Below, one piece after another: positions 1-9,172 of a stretch of 64,000 nt of DNA (its first letter is position 1; each line of letters starts with the position of its first letter). A program made the position numbers and the translations under genes. This DNA is from an uncultured Flavobacteriales bacterium (GTDB lineage Bacteria; Bacteroidota; Bacteroidia; Flavobacteriales_G; Salibacteraceae), in NCBI GenBank assembly GCA_905479105.1, contig CAJQLE010000001.1:62001-126000 (forward strand), in the 5' to 3' direction. The notes under the pieces were generated by a model that searched no databases, was not told the origin of the DNA, and worked only from the letters and a program-made list of their open reading frames with translations.

Positions 1-936
1 AGTTATGAGAAGGTTAAAGTAACTCCTTTAAGGAGGTTCTTTAATATTCTATGGTTTATGATGGCATCGTTATTTTTTGGTGGACTTTTCTACGTTGGAT
101 TTAATTTAGTGTATGATTCTCCAAAGGAAAAGCAATTGATTGCTGAAAAAGAGGAGCTCTTGCTGCAATATGAACTTCTTAACAACAAGCTCGATCAGAC
201 AAGTGTTATCCTTGCGGACTTAGAAAACAGAGATGACAATATATACAGAACTATATTCGAAGCCGAACCCATACCAGACAACTTAAGGAAAGCGGGTATT
301 GGCGGTGTGAATCGCTATAAAAATCTTGAAAAATTCAAAGGTGATGCTGACATCGTGATTAGTACCACGAAGAAGTTAGATCGACTTTCCAAGCAACTCT
401 ATATACAATCAAAATCATTTGATGAGATATATGAATTAGCAAAACAGAAGGAAGAACTATTAGCCAGTATTCCGGCTATTCAGCCTGTTTCTAACAAAAA
501 TTTGACTAGAATGGCAAGTGGATATGGGATGAGAATAGATCCTCACTATAAAACACCTGCATTTCATGAAGGAATGGATTTTACAGCGCCAACAGGAACT
601 CCAATTTACGCGACAGGTAATGGAACAGTGACACGCTCAGATAATGGCTCTAGAGGATATGGAAACCATGTGAGAATTGACCATGGTTTTGGATATCTAA
701 CCCTGTATGGTCACATGAGCGAAATTGCCGTTAAGCAAGGACAAAATGTAATTAGAGGTGAAATCATTGGATATGTTGGTAATACTGGAAAGTCCAGTGG
801 TCCTCATTTGCACTATGAGGTCCATAAAAATGACAGACCGATTAATCCAATAAACTTTTACTTTAGTGACTTAAGTCCTGAAGAGTATGATTTGATGATC
901 CAGCTTTCTTCTCAGGAAAATCAATCATTTGACTAA
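1..936 (+). CDS. M23 family metallopeptidase (LytM-type murein endopeptidase), 5' end outside window
   Basis: The reading frame is open from base 1, so the start codon lies upstream; an internal ATG pair at 58 falls inside a hydrophobic stretch and is not a convincing start. Numbering from the codon at base 1, a membrane anchor lies around residues 14-36, a coiled-coil-like region follows to about 155, and the M23 domain fills the C-terminal half. Zinc ligands are visible: H189 and D193 (HEGMD), and H271 of the HLH motif, with H238 in YGHM. The family cleaves peptidoglycan cross-links in the periplasm. The protein is probably an inner-membrane-anchored division or elongation hydrolase. Eleven bases separate it from the MerR gene, suggesting co-transcription. 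The family call is secure; the exact substrate is not. Confidence 0.9.
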   Translation, partial: SYEKVKVTPLRRFFNILWFMMASLFFGGLFYVGFNLVYDSPKEKQLIAEKEELLLQYELLNNKLDQTSVILADLENRDDNIYRTIFEAEPIPDNLRKAGIGGVNRYKNLEKFKGDADIVISTTKKLDRLSKQLYIQSKSFDEIYELAKQKEELLASIPAIQPVSNKNLTRMASGYGMRIDPHYKTPAFHEGMDFTAPTGTPIYATGNGTVTRSDNGSRGYGNHVRIDHGFGYLTLYGHMSEIAVKQGQNVIRGEIIGYVGNTGKSSGPHLHYEVHKNDRPINPINFYFSDLSPEEYDLMIQLSSQENQSFD

Positions 937-947
937 ATTACTGCACT

Positions 948-1283
948 ATGCCTGTTAAAGAAAGAGAGTCTTTTAAGTTGTATTATTCTATTGGTGAAGT
1001 TGCTGAAATGCTTGATGTAAACGCCTCTCTATTGCGTTTTTGGGAAAAAGAATTTGATATCATCAAACCTCAAAAAAACGCAAAGGGAAATCGTATTTAC
1101 AAAGATCAGGATGTCAAAAATTTAAAATTGATTCACCATTTGGTTAAGCAAAGAGGCTTTACTCTTGATGGTGCAAAAAAGAAGATCAAGGATCAACATA
1201 AGGCACTCCTAGAAAAATCAGAAATGATTGAATCTTTGAATCATGTCAAAGACATGCTTCTAGAATTGAAGGATTCGCTCTAG
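948..1283 (+). CDS. MerR family transcriptional regulator, short form
   Basis: This 111-residue protein carries a MerR winged-helix DNA-binding domain from about residue 12 to 82: the YSIGEVAEML helix-turn-helix, then LRFWEKEF and the wing with NRIY. A short coiled helix at the C-terminus (about 83-111) would form the antiparallel dimer seen in MerR proteins. There is no effector-binding domain and no cysteine cluster, so a metal or redox sensing role is unlikely. Proteins of this size and sequence are widespread next to M23 peptidase genes in Bacteroidota, and the same arrangement is seen here. Its 3' end overlaps the convergent hldD gene by 4 bases. The target genes cannot be told from the sequence. 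Confidence 0.85.
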   Translation: MPVKERESFKLYYSIGEVAEMLDVNASLLRFWEKEFDIIKPQKNAKGNRIYKDQDVKNLKLIHHLVKQRGFTLDGAKKKIKDQHKALLEKSEMIESLNHVKDMLLELKDSL

Positions 1284-2242
1284 AAGTTCTTTCTTCCCAA
1301 AAGGTAGTTCTGAACATAATCAGACACACCATCCTCCAAGGCTGTGAATGGTTTTGAGTATCCTACGGATATTAGTTTGGCCATATTCGCTTCCGTAAAA
1401 TATTGATACTTATCTCTGATATCCTCTGGAGTATCCATAAAGGAGATTTTCTCTTCTTTATCCAATGACCTGAAAACGCTTTTGGTCAAATCTAAAAAGG
1501 TTCGCGCAGTGCCTGAACCCAGATTATAAAGTCCATTCTTTGGCTTTCTGTCAAATAAAAACTGAATCACGCTAACCACATCTTTCACATATACAAAGTC
1601 TCTCAGCTGCTCACCGTTTCTGTAATTAGGATTATGAGATCTAAATAAGCGCATTTCACCTTTGTCTTGAATCTGATTGAAGGCATGAAAAATCACAGAA
1701 GCCATTCTAGCTTTATGAAACTCATTCGGTCCATAAACATTGAAAAACTTCAGTCCATACCAGTGTTGTGGTGACTTATCTTGTTTCAATGCCCAGATAT
1801 CAAACTCGTTTTTCGAAACGCCATAGGGGTTTAATGGTTGAAGGCGCTCAACCACCTCATGGTTATCGTCATATCCAAAGTCACCATTACCATAAGTCGC
1901 TGCAGATGAGGCATAAATTAATACTGTATCATTTTTGGCACAATAGCTCCACACCTTCTTTGTGTAGTCCAAGTTAAGTTCTTCTAGAATAGAATAATCA
2001 AACTCTGTAGTATCCGTTCGAGCGCCAATATGAAAAATAGCGTCAATGCTTTGACCTTCACTCAGCCATTCAAAAAACATATTTCGATCCAATTGCATCA
2101 TTCCTTGCAATGCTTGGAGGTTTGATTCCTTTTCTGGTCTAGAAAAATCATCAACTAAAACAATTTCCCCATTGTATAAAGACTTCATGGTTTTAGCTAG
2201 TACACTTCCGATAAAGCCTGCTGCGCCTGTTATTACAATCAT
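1280..2242 (-). CDS. hldD: ADP-L-glycero-D-manno-heptose-6-epimerase
   Basis: This extended short-chain dehydrogenase (320 residues) has the NAD(P)-binding GAAGFIG motif at residues 6-12 and the catalytic pair Y140 and K144 in YGVSK. The signature ARMASVIFHAFNQ, the RDFVYV strand and the overall length match HldD, which epimerises ADP-D-glycero-D-manno-heptose to the L-glycero form used in the LPS inner core. The enzyme acts in the cytoplasm. The gene diverges from the PTPS-folE-fabD operon, and a minus-strand -7 box (TACATTTG) sits 21 bases before its ATG. waaA, another LPS core gene, lies about 21 kb away in the same window, consistent with a heptose- and KDO-containing core. A general UDP-sugar epimerase is less likely because of the HldD-specific motifs. 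Confidence 0.9.
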   Translation of the reverse strand: MIVITGAAGFIGSVLAKTMKSLYNGEIVLVDDFSRPEKESNLQALQGMMQLDRNMFFEWLSEGQSIDAIFHIGARTDTTEFDYSILEELNLDYTKKVWSYCAKNDTVLIYASSAATYGNGDFGYDDNHEVVERLQPLNPYGVSKNEFDIWALKQDKSPQHWYGLKFFNVYGPNEFHKARMASVIFHAFNQIQDKGEMRLFRSHNPNYRNGEQLRDFVYVKDVVSVIQFLFDRKPKNGLYNLGSGTARTFLDLTKSVFRSLDKEEKISFMDTPEDIRDKYQYFTEANMAKLISVGYSKPFTALEDGVSDYVQNYLLGRKNF

Positions 2243-2262
2243 TTTAATTTTCGATTAATCAA

Positions 2263-2270
2263 CAAATGTA
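2263..2270 (-). promoter_or_regulatory. -7 promoter box for hldD
   Basis: The minus strand reads TACATTTG, a full match to the Bacteroidota -7 consensus TAnnTTTG. It lies 20 bases upstream of the hldD start. No clear -33 TTG at the usual distance was found, so the call rests on the -7 box and its position. The same octamer precedes ribF and the CpsB-like gene in this window. Confidence 0.5.
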
Positions 2271-2289
2271 CTCAATCACCTTTGCGACT

Positions 2290-2297
2290 TATCTTTG
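2290..2297 (+). promoter_or_regulatory. -7 promoter box for the PTPS-folE-fabD operon
   Basis: TATCTTTG matches TAnnTTTG and ends 16 bases before the PTPS start codon, giving a short leader. No good -33 TTG is present at 17-23 bases upstream. It forms a divergent pair with the hldD box in a 71-base gap. Confidence 0.5.
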
Positions 2298-2313
2298 CCG
2301 CCAATTTTGAAAG

Positions 2314-2733
2314 ATGTCAAAACTGATTTACATAACGCGCAGGGAAAGATTTTCTGCAGCTCACAAATTATCGAAGAGCGACTGGAGCGAAGAAAAGAAC
2401 TACGAAGTCTTCGGGAAATGCGCAAATCCGAATTGGCATGGTCATAATTACGACCTATACGTAACCGTAAAAGGAGAAGTAAAACCAGAAACTGGCTTTG
2501 TTATGGACCTGAAGGTTTTAAGTGACTTGATCAATGAACTTGTGATAGATCACCTAGATCATAAGAACGTCAATCTCGATACACCATTCATGAAAGATGT
2601 CATGGCTTCTACAGAAAACATCTGTATTGCCATATGGGAACAACTCGCTGATGCCATTGAAAAGCATGGTGCGACCTTGCATTATCTGAAACTTCAAGAA
2701 ACCGAAAACAACTTCGTAGAATATTATGGATGA
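2314..2733 (+). CDS. 6-pyruvoyl-tetrahydropterin synthase family protein
   Basis: This 139-residue protein has the zinc triad H17 (FSAAH), H42 and H44 (WHGHNY), the candidate nucleophile C36 in FGKC, the catalytic pair D82-H83 (LDHKN) and the substrate-anchoring E129 (QETENN). The layout of cysteine and histidines (FGKC, a few residues, then HGHNY) resembles animal PTPS more than the E. coli QueD arrangement. The gene overlaps folE by 8 bases, so it should use the 7,8-dihydroneopterin triphosphate made by FolE. Products could be 6-pyruvoyl-tetrahydropterin (biopterin route) or 6-carboxy-tetrahydropterin (queuosine route). No sepiapterin reductase, queC, queE or queF is in the window to decide. 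Confidence 0.85.
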   Translation: MSKLIYITRRERFSAAHKLSKSDWSEEKNYEVFGKCANPNWHGHNYDLYVTVKGEVKPETGFVMDLKVLSDLINELVIDHLDHKNVNLDTPFMKDVMASTENICIAIWEQLADAIEKHGATLHYLKLQETENNFVEYYG

Positions 2734-3346
2734 TCATTCAAACGATACTTTAGGGTTCGAGCGAAAAGACACTTACAACGAAGCTGACTTGAAGGCCTTG
2801 GAGGAAAGCTTTGAAGGAATTATTAAGCATGTCGGTGAAGACGTTTCGAGAGAAGGATTGCTTAAAACTCCAGAAAGAGCAGCTAAAGCCATGCAATTCA
2901 TTACTCAAGGGTATGAGCAAGATGGTTCAGCAATTTTAAAATCTGCCCTATTTGAAGAAGAGCATCAACAAATGGTTCTCGTAAAGGATATTGAGATGTA
3001 TTCACTTTGTGAGCATCATATGCTTCCCTTTTTCGGAAAGGCACATATTGCATATATACCGAATGGCAAAATTGTGGGATTGAGTAAACTACCAAGAGTA
3101 GTAGATGTATTTGCACGCAGACTTCAAGTGCAAGAGCGTCTTACTCATCAGATAAGAGATTGTATTCAAGAAGCACTTAATCCATCTGGTGTTGCTGTTG
3201 TAATCGAAGCTCGACACATGTGTATGCAAATGCGCGGAGTACAAAAACAAAACTCAGTAACCACGACATCGGCATTCACTGGTGAGTTTCTAAAAGATTC
3301 AACTCGTAAAGAATTCATCAGTTTAATTTCAGTAAAACTTAGCTAA
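2726..3346 (+). CDS. folE: GTP cyclohydrolase I
   Basis: FolE converts GTP to 7,8-dihydroneopterin triphosphate, the entry step to folate and other pterins, in the cytoplasm as a decamer. The zinc ligands are visible as C95 and H98 in CEHHMLPF and C166 in HMCMQMRG. The GLLKTPERA motif near residue 44, SKLPRVVD near 120 and the conserved [10 protein letters not shown] block complete the family signature. Length (206 residues) is normal. The start ATG lies inside the end of the PTPS gene (8-base overlap), which suggests translational coupling. folK, a later folate gene, is encoded 13 kb away. The next gene, fabD, follows after 2 bases. Confidence 0.96.
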   Translation: MDDHSNDTLGFERKDTYNEADLKALEESFEGIIKHVGEDVSREGLLKTPERAAKAMQFITQGYEQDGSAILKSALFEEEHQQMVLVKDIEMYSLCEHHMLPFFGKAHIAYIPNGKIVGLSKLPRVVDVFARRLQVQERLTHQIRDCIQEALNPSGVAVVIEARHMCMQMRGVQKQNSVTTTSAFTGEFLKDSTRKEFISLISVKLS

Positions 3347-3348
3347 AA

Positions 3349-4224
3349 ATGAAAACCGCATACTTATTTCCAGGACAAGGAGCCCAATTTTCAGGTATGG
3401 GTAAAGAGTTATATGAAACTAATAGTGAAGCGAAGAAGCTTTTTGATAAAGCCAATGAAATATTAGGTTTCGAGATCACAAAAATCATGTTCGAAGGGAC
3501 AGATGAAGAACTAAAGCAAACAAAGGTTACTCAGCCAGCTGTGTTTTTGCATTCAGTAGTATTAGCGAGCACGATTGAAAACTTCAAACCTGACATGGTT
3601 GCTGGCCATAGTTTAGGAGAACTTTCAGCCTTGGTCGCGAACAAAACGTTGAGCTTTGAAGATGGATTGAACTTAGTCCATAAGCGAGCACTAGCCATGC
3701 AAAAAGCATGCGAAATGAATCCATCTACAATGGCCGCCATTCTTGGTCTTGAAGATAGTATTGTAGAAGAAAATTGCTCATCGATAAATGGCGTAGTCGT
3801 TGCAGCGAATTATAACTGCCCTGGTCAATTAGTGATCAGTGGAAGCAATGAAGCCGTAGAAGCTGCATGCGAAGCATTGAAAGAAAAAGGCGCGAAACGA
3901 GCATTATTATTACCTGTAGGAGGTGCTTTTCATTCACCGCTAATGGAACCAGCAAGAGCTGAACTTCAAGCAGCCATAGAAAATACTGAATTCAGCACAC
4001 CAACCTGCCCCGTGTATCAAAATGTAACAGCGAGGGCAGTTTCAAACCCATCAGAGATCAAACAGAATCTAATCGCACAGCTTACGGCACCGGTTCGATG
4101 GACTCAAAGTGTAGAGCAAATGGTGAAAGACGGAGGCACGCATTTCATTGAAGTTGGCCCAGGAAAAGTACTGTCAGGATTAGTGAAGAAAATTCACCGA
4201 GAAGCTGAGGTTAATCAAGCTTAA
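3349..4224 (+). CDS. fabD: Malonyl-CoA:ACP transacylase
   Basis: FabD moves the malonyl group from CoA to acyl carrier protein for fatty acid elongation. The nucleophile S88 sits in GHSLGE, and the partner H195 in the AFHSPLM motif. An N-terminal FPGQGAQ motif (residues 7-13) and the late GPGKVL block are also typical. Length (291 residues) is normal. The gene starts 2 bases after folE and is probably the last gene of the PTPS-folE-fabD operon; it is not with other fab genes here. Its stop overlaps the convergent CpsB-like gene by 4 bases, with no terminator hairpin between them. Confidence 0.95.
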   Translation: MKTAYLFPGQGAQFSGMGKELYETNSEAKKLFDKANEILGFEITKIMFEGTDEELKQTKVTQPAVFLHSVVLASTIENFKPDMVAGHSLGELSALVANKTLSFEDGLNLVHKRALAMQKACEMNPSTMAAILGLEDSIVEENCSSINGVVVAANYNCPGQLVISGSNEAVEAACEALKEKGAKRALLLPVGGAFHSPLMEPARAELQAAIENTEFSTPTCPVYQNVTARAVSNPSEIKQNLIAQLTAPVRWTQSVEQMVKDGGTHFIEVGPGKVLSGLVKKIHREAEVNQA

Positions 4225-4973
4225 AGCTTAGCATTTAATAACTGACCCGAATGAATCAATTGATGAAGTAGCTGGTGTTTACACGCCTGCTTCATTAATC
4301 CAACATGTCTGATGTGGTGACAGTCAGAACCTAACAAACCGATCAGTTGCGCATCAATCAGTTTTTTTGATATTGCTTTTACCTCTGGGGAATAATGGCC
4401 AGTAACCGAATTAATATTTAATTGAAGGATCACTCCTTTGTCAAATATTTGCTGGTATTTATCAAACTGCATATGCCAAAATGCATATCGCTCAGGATGA
4501 GCAAGTACTGGTTTATATCCCGCCAATTGCATTTCAAAAACCACCTCCGCCAAATTTGGTGGCTCACTTAAAAATGGCAATTCGAAAAGCACATAATTAT
4601 CACCAAAAGTAAGTAGCTCTTTGGCTTTAATTTTACCCATTAGGTCAGCATCTAAATAATACTCTGCCGCGCAATCAATTTCAATTTCTATGCCTTCTGC
4701 TTCTGCGGCTTTTCGCAAACCATCTCGGCCAGAAATAATTATTTCAGGAGTATTGCGATAATAATCACTCATCACGTGAGGAGTGGTAATGACCTTACTA
4801 AAGCCTAAAGCTTTCATCTCACGCAGTAATTCCAATGATTCTTCCATGTTTTGCGCACCGTCATCGATTCCCGGTATAAAATGAGAATGAATGTCTACTC
4901 GCAGCACCGACAGATCAACAGGATCTATCAGTTTTTCTGACTTTCTAAATATCTGAGCTATCTTTCCGATCAT
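4221..4973 (-). CDS. CpsB/CapC-type PHP-family tyrosine-protein phosphatase
   Basis: The protein belongs to the PHP metallophosphoesterases of the CpsB/YwqE type, which dephosphorylate bacterial tyrosine kinases that control capsule export. Metal-binding motifs include DIHSHFIPGID near the N-terminus, TTPHVM, HPERY and SDCHH near the C-terminus. The ATG at 4973 is chosen over one 21 bases upstream because it gives the normal spacing (about 27 residues) before the DIHSH motif and because a TACATTTG promoter box (4980-4987) covers the upstream alternative. That would make the mRNA nearly leaderless. No partner tyrosine kinase (Wzc type) is in this window, although a sugar-nucleotide operon lies at 25-31 kb. 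Confidence 0.85.
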   Translation of the reverse strand: MIGKIAQIFRKSEKLIDPVDLSVLRVDIHSHFIPGIDDGAQNMEESLELLREMKALGFSKVITTPHVMSDYYRNTPEIIISGRDGLRKAAEAEGIEIEIDCAAEYYLDADLMGKIKAKELLTFGDNYVLFELPFLSEPPNLAEVVFEMQLAGYKPVLAHPERYAFWHMQFDKYQQIFDKGVILQLNINSVTGHYSPEVKAISKKLIDAQLIGLLGSDCHHIRHVGLMKQACKHQLLHQLIHSGQLLNAKL

Positions 4974-4979
4974 TGCATG

Positions 4980-4987
4980 CAAATGTA
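4980..4987 (-). promoter_or_regulatory. -7 promoter box for the CpsB-like gene
   Basis: The minus strand reads TACATTTG, identical to the boxes before hldD and ribF. It ends only 6 bases before the ATG at 4973, so transcription would begin at or next to that codon. A 33-TTG at normal spacing was not found. Confidence 0.4.
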
Positions 4988-5015
4988 TGCTCATAAATCA
5001 ACGATTTACGGACAA

Positions 5016-5804
5016 ATGAAAACTGTTCTTGGCTTTTTAACTATCCTTCACATCCTATTGTTGGCCGCTTGTTCCCAAGGCACTCCTCCAAATCATCAAA
5101 ATCCAATCGAGCGCCCAAGTTCAAAAGAGGTAGAGGAGAAAACAATTATCAAAAAAGAAAAAAGGCTAAAAAAGCCTAACACTGAGAATGTAAAGCAGTT
5201 CTTCTTGGAATATGCAGAGAATAATCCATCGAGCACCGTACGTTTAAAAACTCGCTTAGGCGATATTGAAATCAAGCTTTATGATGACACTCCCATTCAC
5301 AAAGGAAACTTCCTCTATAATATCAATGAGGAATTGTACCATCAGACAATCTTTTATCGTGTGGTTCCAGATTTCATGATTCAAGGTGGCAACTCGGATA
5401 ATGATCAAACCTTGGAGAAAAGAGAAAAAGAAGCGGCATATTATATACCTAATGAATGTAAACTTGAGCATATTCATAAAAGAGGTGCGGTATCTATGGC
5501 AATGAGTTATGATGACAACCCTGAAAAAAAATCAGCACAATACAGTTATTATATCGTGCTCGGGACGCCTCTCAATGAAGGCGGATTGGATGCTGTGGAG
5601 GAGGAATATGGAATCGAAATTTCGGAAAATAGTCGTGAAATCTATTCAAGTATTGGGGGAACGCCTCATCTTGATGGCGTACATACAGTATTTGGAGAAG
5701 TAATTAAAGGACTGGATATCGTTGAGGCCATTTCAAATGAAAAACGTGACTCCGGTGATTGGCCTATCAATGATGTTGTGATCGAATGCGAAGTTCTAGA
5801 CTAA
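5016..5804 (+). CDS. Cyclophilin-type peptidyl-prolyl cis-trans isomerase, lipoprotein
   Basis: The ATG at 5016 gives a clean lipoprotein signal: a hydrophobic stretch ending in LLAAC with the lipidated cysteine at residue 19; an ATG 39 bases upstream would add a charged extension before the signal. After a charged linker (to about residue 65) comes the cyclophilin domain. The active-site residues R115, F120 and Q123 (RVVPDFMIQGG) are present with canonical spacing. A later TVFGEV motif is also typical. The enzyme should catalyse proline isomerisation in periplasmic or outer-membrane protein folding. The gene diverges from the CpsB-like gene and converges with a tiny lipoprotein gene 3 bases downstream. 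Confidence 0.9.
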   Translation: MKTVLGFLTILHILLLAACSQGTPPNHQNPIERPSSKEVEEKTIIKKEKRLKKPNTENVKQFFLEYAENNPSSTVRLKTRLGDIEIKLYDDTPIHKGNFLYNINEELYHQTIFYRVVPDFMIQGGNSDNDQTLEKREKEAAYYIPNECKLEHIHKRGAVSMAMSYDDNPEKKSAQYSYYIVLGTPLNEGGLDAVEEEYGIEISENSREIYSSIGGTPHLDGVHTVFGEVIKGLDIVEAISNEKRDSGDWPINDVVIECEVLD

Positions 5805-5807
5805 GCC

Positions 5808-5945
5808 TTACTTGCACTTAAACTTGCCTGCAGGTGGTCTTTTGTGATAACCCGAAGAGGACGCGCAACTCGCGATTAAAAATGAGAGTAGCATTAGCAT
5901 TGCTCCCATTTTGAGGCACCTCTTAATATTAAACTGGACGTTCAT
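5808..5945 (-). CDS. Small lipoprotein (45 residues)
   Basis: A 45-codon frame runs from ATG at 5945 to TAA at 5808. It encodes a basic start (KRCLK), a hydrophobic segment and a lipobox LIASC with the cysteine at residue 27, or at residue 15 if the second ATG (MGAML) is used. The mature peptide would be only about 19 residues, rich in Ser, Lys and Pro (SSSGYHKRPPAG) and ending in KFKCK. It fits exactly between the cyclophilin gene and the leucine-rich-repeat gene on the same strand as the latter. The signal structure is strong evidence that it is translated. I do not recognise a named family and assign no function. Confidence 0.7.
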   Translation of the reverse strand: MNVQFNIKRCLKMGAMLMLLSFLIASCASSSGYHKRPPAGKFKCK

Positions 5946-5976
5946 TACTTCAAAATTAATTCTTTCGCAACTTATG

Positions 5977-6555
5977 CTAATCGCAATTACAACTTATAGA
6001 TAATCGAATTTTCACACTAGGTCCAAACAAAGCTTTGATGGTATGTTGGTGAACTTCATTCATTTGAATACCACGCAAATCTATTTCATTCAAGTGCTCT
6101 AAATTAGAGATTCGAGAAGGCAAATAATAAATATTGTTACTCCAAAGCTCTAAATTAGTCAGGTATTCCAAATCACCTATACGCTCAGTTACATGATAAA
6201 TTTCATTATTTCCCAACATCAACTTTTTTAACGATAGAAGGTCACCAATAGAGCTTTGAAGAGAATCAAGATTGTTACCTGTGAGGTCCAATTCTTCCAA
6301 ATTTGCCAAAGCACTTAAATTTTTTGGCAGGCTTTCAATCTTATTATGACTTAAGTCCAGTACTCTTAAGTTTCGAAACATCATAAGTTCATTCGGCCAC
6401 TCCTTATACTTTTCTCTTTTCAGGATGAGAATTTCCACATCATCAGGGCTTAACAGTGCTTCTTCTAGGTCATCAAAATTCACTTTCACTTCTTGAGCAT
6501 CCACAATCACAATGGACATGGTTAAAGTCATTGCAATTAGAATAACTCTAAGCAT
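5977..6555 (-). CDS. Secreted leucine-rich repeat protein
   Basis: The 192-residue product has a signal peptide (cleavage after VDAQ, about residue 21) and about six leucine-rich repeats from residue 40 to 165 with the pattern LxxLxLxxNxIxxLPxxIxxLxx. These are of the bacterial/Ras-suppressor type, spaced by 23 residues. The C-terminus (SISCNCD) holds two cysteines and could cap the solenoid. No sorting domain or membrane anchor is visible, so it is probably periplasmic. The start overlaps the end of ribF by 8 bases, so it is likely co-transcribed with ribF. Such repeats bind proteins; the partner is unknown. Confidence 0.8.
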   Translation of the reverse strand: MLRVILIAMTLTMSIVIVDAQEVKVNFDDLEEALLSPDDVEILILKREKYKEWPNELMMFRNLRVLDLSHNKIESLPKNLSALANLEELDLTGNNLDSLQSSIGDLLSLKKLMLGNNEIYHVTERIGDLEYLTNLELWSNNIYYLPSRISNLEHLNEIDLRGIQMNEVHQHTIKALFGPSVKIRLSISCNCD

Positions 6556-7471
6556 TGAGCGCTTGTATTTTATCTACCTCCATCTGACTTATTAATTCAC
6601 TCACATCACTAAAACGCCTCTCTGCCCTTAAATATTTTAAAATGGAAACCCTAACTTGTTGACCATAGATATCACCACTAAAATCGAAAATGTAAATTTC
6701 GATGGTTTTGGCAGCGTCTCCTTCAAATGTTGGATTATGACCAATATTCATCATCGCCTTGTATCTAACCCCGTTAAGTTTCACTTCAACAGCATACACT
6801 CCATTGCAAGGAATAAGCTTCGTATCATCAAAGTTGGACAGGTTTGCCGTTGGAAAACCTAATCCCTTTCCTCTCTTCTTGCCGTGAATCACCTCACCTT
6901 CAAAAGAATATTGATATCCTAAAAATGATGTCGCCAATTCAATATCACCCTGATCTAAAGCCATTCTCACTTTGGTTGAGCTCACATTAACGTCATCAAT
7001 ATCTTTTGCTGAAATCTCTGTTACTTTAAAATCATATAAAGGAGCCATTTCTCTCAATTGATCAATACCCCCCACCCTATTTCGACCAAAATGATGATCG
7101 TAGCCAATCACCATGTGTTTCATATTCAATCCATTCACCAGTAAATCGCGTATATATTCAACTGCATTGTATCGAGAGAATTCCTTTGAGAAAGGATGAA
7201 TTATTACATCATCTATACCTGCCCTCTCGAACAGTTCAAGTTTTTCATCCATGGTCGTTAAGAGTCGCAGACCGTGATCGTCAGGAAAAAGAACTTTTCT
7301 AGGGTGCGGATAAAATGTAAGCATCGCACTTTTTCGCTCTTCTTCTCTAGCAATGGAATTGAGTCGATCTATGATTTTTATATGCCCAACATGCACACCA
7401 TCAAACGTACCTGTTGTTAAACACGTTTCTGTAGCACTATCATAAGACTCAATACCTCTAAATACTCTCAA
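6548..7471 (-). CDS. ribF: Bifunctional riboflavin kinase / FAD synthetase
   Basis: RibF phosphorylates riboflavin to FMN and adenylates it to FAD in the cytoplasm. The N-terminal nucleotidyltransferase domain shows GTFDGVHVGH near residue 22 and FYPHPR near 53. The C-terminal flavokinase domain shows GKGLGFPTAN around residue 200 and NGVYAV followed by GHNPTF. Length (307 residues) is normal. The start is a TTG, chosen because it gives the family's usual distance (about 20 residues) to the GTFDG motif and no ATG or GTG lies nearby upstream. A TACATTTG box 68 bases upstream probably drives it. The LRR gene overlaps its 3' end. Confidence 0.93.
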   Translation of the reverse strand: MRVFRGIESYDSATETCLTTGTFDGVHVGHIKIIDRLNSIAREEERKSAMLTFYPHPRKVLFPDDHGLRLLTTMDEKLELFERAGIDDVIIHPFSKEFSRYNAVEYIRDLLVNGLNMKHMVIGYDHHFGRNRVGGIDQLREMAPLYDFKVTEISAKDIDDVNVSSTKVRMALDQGDIELATSFLGYQYSFEGEVIHGKKRGKGLGFPTANLSNFDDTKLIPCNGVYAVEVKLNGVRYKAMMNIGHNPTFEGDAAKTIEIYIFDFSGDIYGQQVRVSILKYLRAERRFSDVSELISQMEVDKIQALNA

Positions 7472-7539
7472 TTTATTAACGCGTATATATTTCCTAACTA
7501 TTTGATTTACTGATACTTAATTCAGTTCTTAACGATCTA

Positions 7540-7547
7540 CAAATGTA
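7540..7547 (-). promoter_or_regulatory. -7 promoter box for ribF
   Basis: Minus-strand TACATTTG, a full TAnnTTTG match, lies 68 bases before the ribF TTG start. It is back to back with the atpD promoter in a 187-base gap. A -33 TTG at the usual distance is not evident. Confidence 0.5.
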
Positions 7548-7575
7548 TACAATTAAAAAAATGAATATAGGGGTC

Positions 7576-7603
7576 TTGATACAAATTGAAATACATAAAT
7601 TTG
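7576..7603 (+). promoter_or_regulatory. Bacteroidota-type promoter for atpD-atpC
   Basis: TTG (7576-7578), 17 bases, then TAAATTTG (7596-7603) is a complete -33/-7 promoter. It leaves a leader of roughly 50 bases before the atpD ATG. The 17-base spacing is the same as in the miaB promoter of this window. Confidence 0.7.
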
Positions 7604-7658
7604 CACCCGTTTTAAGGACGACAAGAAACTTTACGTAACTATCTAAAATTCAGCATAA

Positions 7659-9170
<1,512 letters not shown>

Positions 9171-9172
9171 GA

